Shown here: piece by piece, positions 44,390 through 53,750 of the stretch | Layout: each line of letters begins with the position of its first letter | Numbering within the stretch: the first letter of the stretch is position 1 | NCBI GenBank assembly: GCA_037042185.1 | Contig: JAXQJY010000029.1 | Span: 1,612,001 to 1,676,000, forward strand | Direction: 5' to 3' | DNA from: Sordariomycetes sp. S80-01Y | Taxonomy: Eukaryota > Ascomycota > Sordariomycetes | DNA length: 64,000 bases | Program-made: the position numbers and the translations under genes | The notes under the pieces: model-generated | Told to the model about the DNA's origin: nothing | Database searches by the model: none | What the model saw: the letters and a program-made list of their open reading frames with translations, nothing else

Positions 44390-45176
44390 CTATGATCCCG
44401 CTGCTGCCTGCGCCTGCGCCGCCTTCTTCTTCAACTTCTTGTCATCCACCAACTCAATGTTGTCCTCGGGGATATCAGGATACTTCTCCACCAAGAACTC
44501 CTCCAGATCCTCGCTAACATCGCCCTGAACCACGATCTCCTCTCCACCACTCGCGACCTTGGTTACTGAACTGCCGGTAGCAAACTTCTTGCCCAAGTCC
44601 TTGGCCACCTTTTTCAGGTCGAGTCCGAAGTTCTCCAGGCCAATCACGGCGGTGACGAATTTCTTTTTGTTCCGCTCGATGCGCTTGATTGTCACTGTCG
44701 ACTTGGCAATCTTGTCGGCGTGTTTGGCCTCGGCGGCTTCAGCCTTGGCGGCCTTCTTCTGAGCATCGCGCGCGGCGCGCTTCTGGGCGTCGAGGGAGAG
44801 GGCGGCGGTCGAAGCCTCGAGAGCTTCTGTACATGTGTGAGCCCGCGTCGGCGGAAAGGTAGTGGGCAGCGGGGTTGGGGAACCGACCATCGGACCATAT
44901 CCTGGAGTACATCTTGGGATGGTTTGCTTCTAGCCATTCCTGGCATTTCTTGGTCGTTCCGCCATATTCGCAATACTTTCCCGCAACATGTCAGCATTTC
45001 ATCGTGGGCTCGGACGGGGGGCTTCGAGGATTGTGCGCACCTCTGGCGGGAGAGTGCAGACTGTAAACATCTTGGGTTAGACAGCTCTTCATCGTGGAGG
45101 GTGGGAAGCGGCGCGACTTGCCTCCACAGTAAATCACATTGCGCCCCTGAGGTTCGGAAGCCTCTGAATCTGCCAT
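44390..45176 (-). CDS. TMA22: Density-regulated protein homolog Tma22
   Basis: DENR-type factor that with Tma20 (MCT-1) recycles post-termination 40S subunits and promotes re-initiation. Four exons: 45176-45122, 45060-45041, 44975-44888 and 44826-44390. Spliced, they give the family N-terminus NVIYCGVCTLPPEYCEYGGTTKKC, with its metal-binding Cys pairs, then WLEANHPKMYSRIWSDEALEA, and a C-terminal SUI1/eIF1-like domain (STVTIKRIERNKKKFVTAVIGL to the end). The product is 199 residues. Intron 1 starts with GC (GCAAGT) rather than GT and has a CTAAC branch site. Exon 2 is 20 nt. Introns 2 and 3 have weak donors (GTGCGC, GTCGGT). The protein reading is unambiguous despite these. Confidence 0.94.
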
Positions 45177-46653
45177 ATCTGGTGGTAGTGTGGGATATGT
45201 TGTAGAGCGAAGCAAGCGAGCAAGACGCGTGCTGGATTCTTGAATTGTATGGCGGGGTAAAATCGATGGAGGGGCTCTCTGGCAGCAACGTCAGTCCCAC
45301 CTCGATAGGTCTGGAAGAAGCTTAGCTTCCGCGGGCGACAGAATCATCAAAGAAGAAGGGCTTCGAGACCAAGTCCAACATGTGCCTGGACGCGTCGGGG
45401 GCCTTCCAAACATCCCTATTGAAGGTGACAAATGGTCTATACGACTTATTCAAGTTTGATCACCAGTCATTGCCTTTGTATAGATCATGTTCTTTAGCAT
45501 CGAGGCGAGCATCGGGTTGCCTGAAGTGCGTTTTCAATATGTCTGCTCTTTTCTGTCCGTGTTCTTCCAGGGACATGACGAGGATCCAGCCTCAGGCATT
45601 CCCGAACCAACCTCAAGGCCTCAACACCAGGCCCAATCCCAATGTCACCCAAGACACCCTCGCGCCCAAGCTCGCCAGCGCCTGGTGTTGGGCTGCACGC
45701 ACAAGATTGGCTCGGGATCCGGAAACACCCTGGAGCACCACGGCACTTGTCCTGAAAGTGCACGGGGCTGTCACTGCCGCAGCTCTGGCCTCGGAAGCGA
45801 CCTCTTGTCACCGGCGTCATCGTCGGCAGAGACTGATTCGACACGAACCAACCCAACATGAACCAACCGCCGCGTCGTGTCTCATTTGCACTTGGCTCCT
45901 GTGAAATCGTCGTGCGATTCATCTATATCCGCGCCCAGAGCTGCAGGTTTCCCCAGCGTCCTAGGGTCGCAGCGCCACGTAGCCGCCCAACTACCACCAG
46001 CCGCGCTTCATTGGTCGATGGGCCGCACCCTCAACCCAATCACAGCGATACCATCCCAGTTTCCCGCGCGCCAGCCAGTCAATTCTTGGGGTCGCTGCAT
46101 GGAACACTATTTTAAGAAACACCATCCGATCTGCTGATTGGACGTTTGGTTTCTTGGGGGGAGGACTATCGAGGCCAGCCGACGAGACTTGAGCGTCTGT
46201 CACCCGCAGCGCGCATCAAGATCGCGCCCCTCGTCCGCTCGCGCCCACAGTGATGCCTGCCCAGACGTCAAGCACCGCATGGCAGCCACAAGCGTAGCTG
46301 CCGCCAACATGCTGTAGCCGCTGGCACCCATGGCCCAACCCTCCCAGTCGCCCAGCAAGGCCTGCAATAAGAGGCTCATCAGTCCAGCCCCGGCCTGGAT
46401 GGCCGGCCCTCTCCCCTCCCTCTCCTCCTCACCTTCACTTCGAATGCTTCCTATTCCCTTTGCGCTTCTGTTGTTTCCTATCTTCTAGACGCTTCGTTGA
46501 CCGAAGCAGCCTGTCTTTTACCATTCACTTCAACAGACGCAGGCCGTCGAACAGCTCACTTAATACTATACCTGCACGACTTACACTGCGCCGAGTGCCA
46601 GCCAACCAGCCAGCCAGTCAGATCCCCGTCAACTATTCAGGAAATAGTTCAAG
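45177..46653. other. Divergent region, TMA22 and methyltransferase-like gene
   Basis: 1.48 kb. It includes a C/T-rich block (46411-46440) and CCAG tetranucleotides near 46605, just before the plus-strand start, as expected of a long 5' UTR. A frame on the plus strand at 45380-45904 has 174 codons but no motif. No RNA gene seen. Confidence 0.5.
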
Positions 46654-49587
46654 ATGGCCGACACTCTCCGCATGCCCCAGTCTTCGCTGGCTCGAAGACA
46701 ACTTAATCCTATAATAGAAGAGGACAGTGAAGATGGCCAAACCCAGCAACAGACGGGCAGGGGTCAACAGTCGCGGCGCGCGGATACATCGCATCTCAAG
46801 ATCCAGGCCTGGTTGTCTCCCATGAGCGATCACTTCCCCACGCCGAGGGGAATCAACTACCTCTCCGCCCCCGTCCTGCCATCTTCCCCTTCCGCCTCAA
46901 CGGCCAGCGACCACTCCCCGGCCGCCTCATCGAACCCGTGGAACCGAACGAGCGTTGGCACCGACAGCACTGAGTTCGACGACCTTTACGATGTCACCGA
47001 TGAGGAGGACAACGGCAAGACACTTCGACGCAGGTCGTCCGTGAAGAAGTCAACGGCCCAGAGCTCAGCCGTGCTGAAGCAATCGATGCGCCTGGTCATC
47101 CCTGAGAACCGAGTTCAGGAGGAGCAGCGCTCCGCTTTGGAGGAGTTCAAGAAGATCACCTCGCCGGTGCCTCTCACGCCGTCCGCCCAGCTCACCATGT
47201 CGCCCGCTCAGCTGCACTTTATCGAGAAGCAGCAAGCTCAGGATGTGCCGACTGTCTCGGCGCCCCCTTCTCTAGATGGCAGCTTGACTTCTGAGCAGCT
47301 GGCCGCCATGAGCGCGCCCCCGACTCCAGTGATTGGCAACGACGAGGAAGTCCCAGCCGAGGAGTCGTGGTCCGGTGTCCAGCTCCAGCCGGGTGCTTTG
47401 GCGACCCTCCACGCCCTGTCCGGCGAGGAGGAGAATGACGACCATCACCACCAACCCGAGCAGGTCCTCGAGATCCAACCCGAGATGGTCCAGCCCCTTC
47501 CCCGCCGCATTAGCGAGATGCGTCAGCAGCCCCTGAGACTCGTCACAAGCTTCCAGGGCCCCTCGACTGCCGGCCTCGCCTTCTCCCCAAACCCGAACCG
47601 CCAGTCCCTTGCCGATCTGACCAAGCTTGATATCCCATCCCCCGGTGGCTTCTTTGCTGGTCTATCGCCCCGTACTCGCAGCACCTGGCACATGTTCAAC
47701 AAGACCGAGACTGAAGATGTCATGGCTCCCCCAACCTCTACCACCGCCGAGCAGTTCTACAAGTGCCCCTGGAACATCGAGCAAGCGCCTCCTCTGCCTG
47801 AGAGACCCAGCTCCGCCGAAGACTTCTACCGCATTGCCGGTATCTCGACTGCTCCCGTCGAGCAGGTCGTCGAGGTTAACGTCGATGATGATGCCTCTGA
47901 CGATATGCCAACGGCCCGCCCCATCCTCCAGCACAACGACTCGGACGAAACCATCAAGGCTGAAGCTCCTGCCTCTCCCCGGGAAGAGGATGTCAAGGAG
48001 ATTGTCGGCGACTTCGCTACCCACTACGCCGACAAGCAGCAGAAGGAATCAGAGGGCAACCTTGACCGCACCCAGATGTGGCTGATGGCCCAGCGTGCCT
48101 ACCTCAAGGTCTTCGATGATGAGAACAAGGAAGACGACGAGAATGCCCTGACCACCATCGAGGAGCAGCCTGAAGAGGAGTCCCCGAAGGAGACCAAGCC
48201 CGAGCCCACACAGGCCCTCGCACCCATCAAGAAGAGCGTCCGCTTCTCCGAGATGAACTCTGCCCTCGCCCAGCCCAAGCGTCTTCCTTCTATGCTTGTG
48301 CGCCAAGAGTCTGCCTACTACCGCGCCTTCCAGGACTACATCGTCCGCACCCAGCAATCCGATGTCTTCGTCCACTCTCTCGCTCGTTTCGAGGCTCTCC
48401 AGGCCCAGCGCGTCTCCCTCCGCGAGTCCCACCGTAACCAACTCTTGGGCAAGTACCAGCTTAGCGTCGTACCTCAGTCTGCCAAGAAGAGACTCAGCAC
48501 CAATGTCGTGCGTGGTGATGATACCATCACTGATGATCTCGACAAGCTGCGTCAGGAGAAGGAGCACGAGGCTGCCGTCCAGATGGCCCTTCCGACCTGG
48601 AACGTTGCTGCCATGAAGTTCCTCAACGGCGGTAAGCTCATCACGGCTCCCGTCACCAAGAAGCTCGCTCGTTCTTCCACCGTCAACAGCAGCAAGAACG
48701 GCTCCCTCCGTGGGCGTGCCCGCATCTTGGACCTCGGCGGCCAGTCCACCTGTGATTGGGCCTGGCACTGCGCCATGCAATATCCCAACACCAAGGTCTA
48801 CACCGTTACGACTAAGACCATCCGCCAGCTCTCCAACTCCAACATTCGTGGGCCTCCCAACCACCGCCAGGTGGCCGTCGAGCGTCTTACTCGTCTTCCC
48901 TTTGAAGACAACCACTTCGACCTCGTCTACGCTCGCGAGCTCCACAGCGTCCTCAAGTTTGTGGGCGAGAACGGTGAAGATGAATGGGAGAGCTGCCTGA
49001 AGGAGTGCATGCGCGTCCTTAAGCCGGGTGGTTACATCGAGTTCTCCGTTCTCGACTCCGAGATCATGAACGCCGGTCCCCTCGGCCTTGCCAAGTCCGT
49101 CGAGTTTGGCTTCTCCCTCAAGACCCTTGGCTATGATCCTAGCCCCTCCAAGCTCTGGATTAGTCGTCTCGCCCGTGCGGGGTTCCAGGACACCCGTCGC
49201 GCATGGATGTGCCTTCCCGTGGGCTCCAAGCGCAGCATGTACAAGCTGCCCACCCCTCCTGCTTCTGACAGCGAGTCGATCAAGGAGCTCCCTGCCATGG
49301 GCAGCGCCGATAACATCGCCAACGTGACCAGCATCGTCGGTGGCTGGAACTGGGAGCGCTGGCTCCTCCGCTGCGAGATGGAGAAGGTTTCTGGCGAGCT
49401 GCGGCTCGCTGATACCGTTACCGCCGGTGCCACGATGGAGGAGGCTGGCAAGTGCCTCGATGGTGTGGCTGCCGTGATGGAAGAGGGCCGGAACTGCAAG
49501 GCTGCGTTCCGCATGCTGAACGGCTATGCCAGGAAGCCGCTTGCTGGTGGCAACAAGGAGACGATCCCAATCGCTCTGGCTGAGTAG
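46654..49587 (+). CDS. Large protein with C-terminal SAM methyltransferase-like domain
   Basis: Intronless, 977 residues. Residues 1-~640 are predicted disordered, rich in Ser, Pro, Glu and Gln, with short conserved-looking pieces (KKSVRFSEMNSALAQPKRLPS). From about residue 680 a class I methyltransferase fold appears: motif I ARILDLGGQSTCDWAWH, post-I YPNTKVYTVTT, motif II/III LPFEDNHFDLVYARELHSVL, and LKPGGYIEFSVLDSEI. The SAM-binding glycine loop reads DLGGQST rather than DxGxGxG, so activity is uncertain. Substrate and pathway are unknown. Codon use is strongly biased to C/G in third positions, which creates a 553-codon antisense frame that I do not believe. Start is the first ATG. Confidence 0.85.
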   Translation: MADTLRMPQSSLARRQLNPIIEEDSEDGQTQQQTGRGQQSRRADTSHLKIQAWLSPMSDHFPTPRGINYLSAPVLPSSPSASTASDHSPAASSNPWNRTSVGTDSTEFDDLYDVTDEEDNGKTLRRRSSVKKSTAQSSAVLKQSMRLVIPENRVQEEQRSALEEFKKITSPVPLTPSAQLTMSPAQLHFIEKQQAQDVPTVSAPPSLDGSLTSEQLAAMSAPPTPVIGNDEEVPAEESWSGVQLQPGALATLHALSGEEENDDHHHQPEQVLEIQPEMVQPLPRRISEMRQQPLRLVTSFQGPSTAGLAFSPNPNRQSLADLTKLDIPSPGGFFAGLSPRTRSTWHMFNKTETEDVMAPPTSTTAEQFYKCPWNIEQAPPLPERPSSAEDFYRIAGISTAPVEQVVEVNVDDDASDDMPTARPILQHNDSDETIKAEAPASPREEDVKEIVGDFATHYADKQQKESEGNLDRTQMWLMAQRAYLKVFDDENKEDDENALTTIEEQPEEESPKETKPEPTQALAPIKKSVRFSEMNSALAQPKRLPSMLVRQESAYYRAFQDYIVRTQQSDVFVHSLARFEALQAQRVSLRESHRNQLLGKYQLSVVPQSAKKRLSTNVVRGDDTITDDLDKLRQEKEHEAAVQMALPTWNVAAMKFLNGGKLITAPVTKKLARSSTVNSSKNGSLRGRARILDLGGQSTCDWAWHCAMQYPNTKVYTVTTKTIRQLSNSNIRGPPNHRQVAVERLTRLPFEDNHFDLVYARELHSVLKFVGENGEDEWESCLKECMRVLKPGGYIEFSVLDSEIMNAGPLGLAKSVEFGFSLKTLGYDPSPSKLWISRLARAGFQDTRRAWMCLPVGSKRSMYKLPTPPASDSESIKELPAMGSADNIANVTSIVGGWNWERWLLRCEMEKVSGELRLADTVTAGATMEEAGKCLDGVAAVMEEGRNCKAAFRMLNGYARKPLAGGNKETIPIALAE

Positions 49588-49998
49588 GGGGCGCAATTGT
49601 GCGATATGAGCTGACACTGTCGTTGAGATGCGCGGAGTTTTCGTGGGTGGATCTAGTTTGTCTGCTGGTTGGCGTCCTCTTTGGTTCCTTTTGTTGTTGA
49701 TACTCTTCACTCACTTGGGAAGACGGAGGTGGGAGCAGAGAAGGATAATTGCCGGTATCATGCGTTGGCTACCGGATGGTGGCTGGATGGCAATGATGGA
49801 GATTAGTATATAAATCGACCAAATTAGGCAGGACAAAACACAGAAGACTCGCATGTTTAGTTTGTCAACTCGCGACCCACTATGTTCTTACGCTCATGAA
49901 TTAATGGCAACACGTAGTCGGAAATCTATGATAGTAGTTAAAGAACTAAAGGCTGGCGAGTATTTTATAAGCTCACGGACTCATCTCATCGTTGTTCA
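49588..49998. other. Convergent 3' spacer
   Basis: 411 bp, AT-rich in its second half, between the methyltransferase-like and F-box genes. Nothing seen. Confidence 0.55.
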
Positions 49999-51078
49999 TC
50001 ATTCAAGCAAGTAAGCATGCGGACCGGAGACTCTACATATACTTGTACCGAGTCCTCTCGCCATCATCTTCACACCGAAGCACTGCCTTGCGTGTTCCGT
50101 GAATGAATCGAAGCCATTATCAGCGCTATCTCCCGTAGAGAAGTTAAGAGGCCTATCCCCACGTTCCGCTTTTGGCGCAGATTCAGGGAACTCGTCGCAC
50201 CACTGGCAGCCTACGCAGCGGACAGTCTGGTCTCGGCGCTCCAGGCATGGAAACTCAACCCAAGCCGCGACAAGACGAGGGTCTTCAGCTTCGGAACCCA
50301 GTTGATGCAAATACCGCCACTTGCGGAGTTTCCACTCTGGAACCAGGTGTCGCAGAGCTTCCAGGTGCTCTTCCAACGCTTCTTTGGAGCCATGTGCTTC
50401 CAGAGCCATCGTCTTCGCCTTGTACGCATTGACTTCGTGAGGCCAGTACCTTTCGGGGAGCGCGGCGATTGCCCGATCAGAGCCTTTTCGTGGAGACAAT
50501 TGGCCCCTCTGCTCGCGCGACATATTGAAGCACTGCGCCGCTTCCTTGATGCTTATGAAGCCCAGGCGATTCGGCTCCAGACAACGCCCGCAGGCTCGTT
50601 CGCAGGTCAAGGTGGTAAGTTGCGCCGCTCGCTTCCACTCGTAACAGCATGAAGAGCTGGAATCTCGCAGAACCTTGTGGAGAGACGAGATGCTATGCTT
50701 TTGTAGCTTTCCTAACTGTCTCAAAGCCCCCAGTGCCTCAGGGGCGTATCTGAGCAGGTCGTTATAGGTGGCTAGCGAGGTGATGAAAGCTCGCCATGAC
50801 CTGGACACGGCCGTGAGACGAGTGAGAGACCGCATGTCGAGGTATTCCATTATCATGACTACCAGCTCATTTGGGAGAGCGTCTAGCTCTCCGAAGGATT
50901 CAAGGCGCGGGGTCACCTCCAGCGCGGCTTTACAGACGTCTAGAGGCAGTCGTTCGAGATGGAGCCAGCGGGGTCGCCGTCGAAACTGGGAGGCACAGTA
51001 GGCAGCATAGGCAAAGCGAGCGACTATCTCGTCGTCTCCCATCTCATCAACGGCAATTGAGTCAAGCGAGTCGTCCAT
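49999..51078 (-). CDS. F-box protein
   Basis: Probable substrate receptor of an SCF ubiquitin ligase. One exon, 359 residues. The F-box lies at about residues 65-105: LDALPNELVVMIMEYLDMRSLTRLTAVSRSWRAFI, which has the LPxEL...IxxYLD...L..VSR.W pattern that binds Skp1. The rest has no repeat I recognise. It includes two Cys clusters, CERACGRCLEP near residue 160 and CVGCQWCDEF near residue 287, that could bind metal or simply be structural. Filamentous ascomycetes carry many such rapidly evolving F-box genes, so the substrate cannot be inferred. The start ATG precedes an acidic N-terminus (MDDSLDSIAVDEMGDDE). Divergent from PHB2 across 287 bp. Confidence 0.85.
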   Translation of the reverse strand: MDDSLDSIAVDEMGDDEIVARFAYAAYCASQFRRRPRWLHLERLPLDVCKAALEVTPRLESFGELDALPNELVVMIMEYLDMRSLTRLTAVSRSWRAFITSLATYNDLLRYAPEALGALRQLGKLQKHSISSLHKVLRDSSSSCCYEWKRAAQLTTLTCERACGRCLEPNRLGFISIKEAAQCFNMSREQRGQLSPRKGSDRAIAALPERYWPHEVNAYKAKTMALEAHGSKEALEEHLEALRHLVPEWKLRKWRYLHQLGSEAEDPRLVAAWVEFPCLERRDQTVRCVGCQWCDEFPESAPKAERGDRPLNFSTGDSADNGFDSFTEHARQCFGVKMMARGLGTSICRVSGPHAYLLE

Positions 51079-51155
51079 CGCTCATGTTGTGATATGAAAG
51101 CCGTTGAGGCCGTTGCTTGAAAGAGTGATGCTGTCAGTACATTGGATGAGTGCAA

Positions 51156-51166
51156 CACGTGATTGG
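51156..51166. promoter_or_regulatory. CACGTG abutting a reverse CCAAT box
   Basis: CACGTG (51156-51161) directly followed by ATTGG (51162-51166), in the 287-bp divergent promoter of PHB2 and the F-box gene, 200 bp before the PHB2 ATG. Read on the minus strand the E-box is ATCACGTG, a Cbf1-type site. The ATTGG is a binding site for the HAP/CBF complex, which controls many mitochondrial genes. Confidence 0.45.
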
Positions 51167-51365
51167 CTGCTTACCTCGCCATGTAGCGGCGCGACGTGAG
51201 TGGACCCTTCACTGAGCAAACTGTGGGGCGCCAGCGAGCTCAACTCCATTCTCTGACGAGCTCCATCTCGTGCATCACCACCCCGATCCCAACAACCGGC
51301 ACCGGCACCTCCACCTCGCCAACTCCGCGTCGCGCCATCACCGCCTCGCCCATCACAAGCAGAAC

Positions 51366-52408
51366 ATGTCGTCCCCGCAGGACTGGCAGCGCGAGGCCAT
51401 GCGCCGCTTCCGCCAGATGCAGCAGTCGGGCGGCGGCCGCGGTGGTCCCGGTGGTCGTATGCCCTCGGCTGGCCTTTTCGCCGGTGGCCTGCTGCTGACG
51501 GCTGGCTTCTACGTCGTCTCGAACTCGCTCTTTAACGTCGACGGTGGTCACCGCGCCATCAAGTACAAGAGGGTCAGCGGTGTGAGCAACGAGATCTACA
51601 ACGAAGGTATGTCTGGGTCGGAATCGACGGGATGCTACCCGGAAGGAGATGGCCGCTGACGCTTGAGGTTGCAGGAACCCATATCAACATCCCCTGGTTT
51701 GAGACTCCGGTCCTATACGATGTGCGAGCGAAGCCACGCAATGTGGCTTCGCTGACCGGAACCAAGGACTTGCAGATGGTCAACATCACCTGCCGTGTCC
51801 TTTCCCGTCCTAATATCCAAGCACTTCCCCAGATCTATCGTACGCTTGGCACCGACTACGATGAGCGGGTTCTCCCGTCAATTGTCAACGAGGTTTTGAA
51901 GAGCGTCGTGGCTCAGTTCAACGCCAGTCAGTTGATCACCCAGCGTGAGATGGTGGCCAAGCTTGTCCGAGAGAACTTGTCGAAGCGTGCCGCTCGCTTC
52001 AATATCACCCTGGATGACGTTTCCTTGACGGTGTGTTCCGACTTTTCTACGATATTTGAATTCCTAGCTAATACTGTCTAGCACCTTGCCTTCTCTCCCG
52101 AGTTTACCGCTGCCGTCGAGGCCAAGCAAGTCGCGCAGCAAGAAGCCCAGCGCGCTGCCTTCGTCGTCGACAAGGCTCGCCAGGAGAAGCAAGCCATGGT
52201 CGTGAAGGCCCAGGGTGAGGCCCGCTCGGCCGAACTGATCGGAGATGCTATCAAGAAGAACAAGGCATACGTCGAGCTCAAGAAGATTGAGAACGCGCGC
52301 ACAATCGCGACGCAGCTCCAGGAGGCCGGATCGAAGAACAGGCTCATGCTGGACTCGGAAGGCTTGGGGCTGAATGTGTTTGACGAGAGCAACAAGAACG
52401 GGAAATAA
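51366..52408 (+). CDS. PHB2: Prohibitin-2
   Basis: Subunit of the ring-shaped prohibitin complex of the inner mitochondrial membrane, which holds Phb1 and Phb2 and regulates the m-AAA protease and cristae. Exons 51366-51606, 51675-52030 and 52082-52408 (68- and 51-nt introns) encode 307 residues. An N-terminal membrane anchor ([20 protein letters not shown]) is followed by [14 protein letters not shown] and the SPFH domain with [22 protein letters not shown]. The C-terminal coiled coil starts at [23 protein letters not shown]. All splice junctions fall within conserved blocks. The first ATG is used. Confidence 0.96.
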
Positions 52409-52949
52409 GAAATTTGGAGGGAGATGTTGAGGATGGGAAGAGCGGAATCTCCACTGTATGTTTGTCATGCGGATTGTATGTACTACTAGAAGGCATTGTG
52501 GGCGTCTAGATGCCTACTGTAATTCTAAGCTTCGAGGCTTTCTTTGCGCAAGCTGCTGCATGTTTGAGCTTACAGTGACCAAACTGCGCCTAGAGCTTAG
52601 CTGGAACGGCCCCAGTGACCATGCTGTCTCAATTACTCGCTGTCATTGTTTGACATCATATATTCCATCTTCATGTTGTTCCTGAACATGACAAAGGTCA
52701 AGGTACATCTGCTGGTGGCTTGCAAGCATAATTAAAGGCAGGACTGGGATCTCCAAGCGTCACGGTCACCGAGTGCCTCTGAGCTGAGCCCCTCCAACCT
52801 CGAACCCCACCATCAGTCATCCATCTCCAACTTCGACCTGCAACAACCGTACAGCAAGCTCTGCCTCCGCTGGAACAAGCTCGACTCTTGAGTATATTAA
52901 CTCGATTCATTCAAAGAGACCAAAAGACACCCCACAAGCAACCGCCGAA
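52409..52949. other. Intergenic, RUB1 promoter
   Basis: 541 bp between PHB2 and RUB1; carries the PHB2 3' UTR and RUB1 promoter. No other feature seen. Confidence 0.5.
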
Positions 52950-53367
52950 ATGTTGATCAAGTACGATGCAGCACCCCCCGCCCCGCCACCACGCGGTTAC
53001 TAACGTCAATTAGAGTGCGAACGTTGACCGGCAAGGAGATCGAGCTGGACATCGAGATGGACTACAAGGTACTATCACGGAATCCGATATGTCACGAGTA
53101 CGAATAGAGGCTGATGGTGAGCGATAGGTGTCGCAGATCAAGGAGAAGGTTGAGGAGAAGGAGGGCATTCCTCCCGTGCAGCAGCGTCTGATCCACGGCG
53201 GCAAGCAAATGTAAGCTCACTTGCGAAGCGCACGCGTAGTGTCCTTAAGAGAGAAGGTGAAGAGCTAACCCCAGATCAGGACCGACGACCGCACGGCGCA
53301 GGACTACAGCTTGGTTGCTGGCGATACCCTTCATCTCGTGCTTGCCCTTCGCGGCGGCAGATGCTGA
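52950..53367 (+). CDS. RUB1: NEDD8/Rub1 ubiquitin-like protein precursor
   Basis: Ubiquitin-like modifier attached to cullins to activate SCF-type ligases. Four exons: 52950-52960 (11 nt), 53014-53068, 53128-53210 and 53280-53367, with introns of 53, 59 and 69 nt. The spliced 78-residue product starts MLIKVRTLTGKEIELDIE and ends RGGRC. Gly75-Gly76 would be the conjugated end, with a two-residue RC tail to be removed by a C-terminal hydrolase (Yuh1-like). The ubiquitin fold is intact, with LIHGGKQM and DYSLVAGDTLHLVLALRGG. NEDD8 rather than ubiquitin is indicated by its divergent residues and single-copy precursor. The F-box gene and the Elongin A gene nearby act in the pathway it controls, though adjacency may be chance. 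Confidence 0.95.
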
Positions 53368-53750
53368 ACCCACCCCCCGAACGACAACGATGCGAGCAAA
53401 TCATTGCAGGAGATGGAATAACCAATGACTCTTTATGACGGCGTTTGGGGCTGCGCGAGCAACCGGGGCTAGGCGGGTGACGGACAACACGACACACCAC
53501 CCTACGCGGACGCAAGGCGACTATACTAGGAGCACTGAGCAATCATATTTCAGAAAAACAATTGAGATCTTTTCGACACCATAGCGCAGTCTATAGTCTC
53601 CCCAAAGCAAAGGAAGATGACGCAAAATTCCAGGTACCTGCTGACGCTGCTTCTAGTACAAAAGTTCCCAAGTTCAATGCAATTCCTGAACTCCAAAATC
53701 AAGCTGTTCCTTCTCCTTCCTGTCTACATTCTTACAGATGTCCCGGTAAC
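53368..53750. other. Convergent 3' spacer
   Basis: 383 bp between RUB1 and ELA1. No gene seen; presumed 3' UTRs. Confidence 0.55.

Noticed and set aside
45380-45904. A 174-codon plus-strand frame upstream of the methyltransferase-like gene
   Set aside because: No family motif and overlapping frames on the other strand; more likely promoter or untranslated leader.
48049-49710. A 553-codon open frame antisense to the methyltransferase-like gene
   Set aside because: It lies opposite a strongly GC3-biased coding region, has low-complexity Leu/Gly/Val/Asp composition and no domain; long antisense frames are expected from such codon bias.
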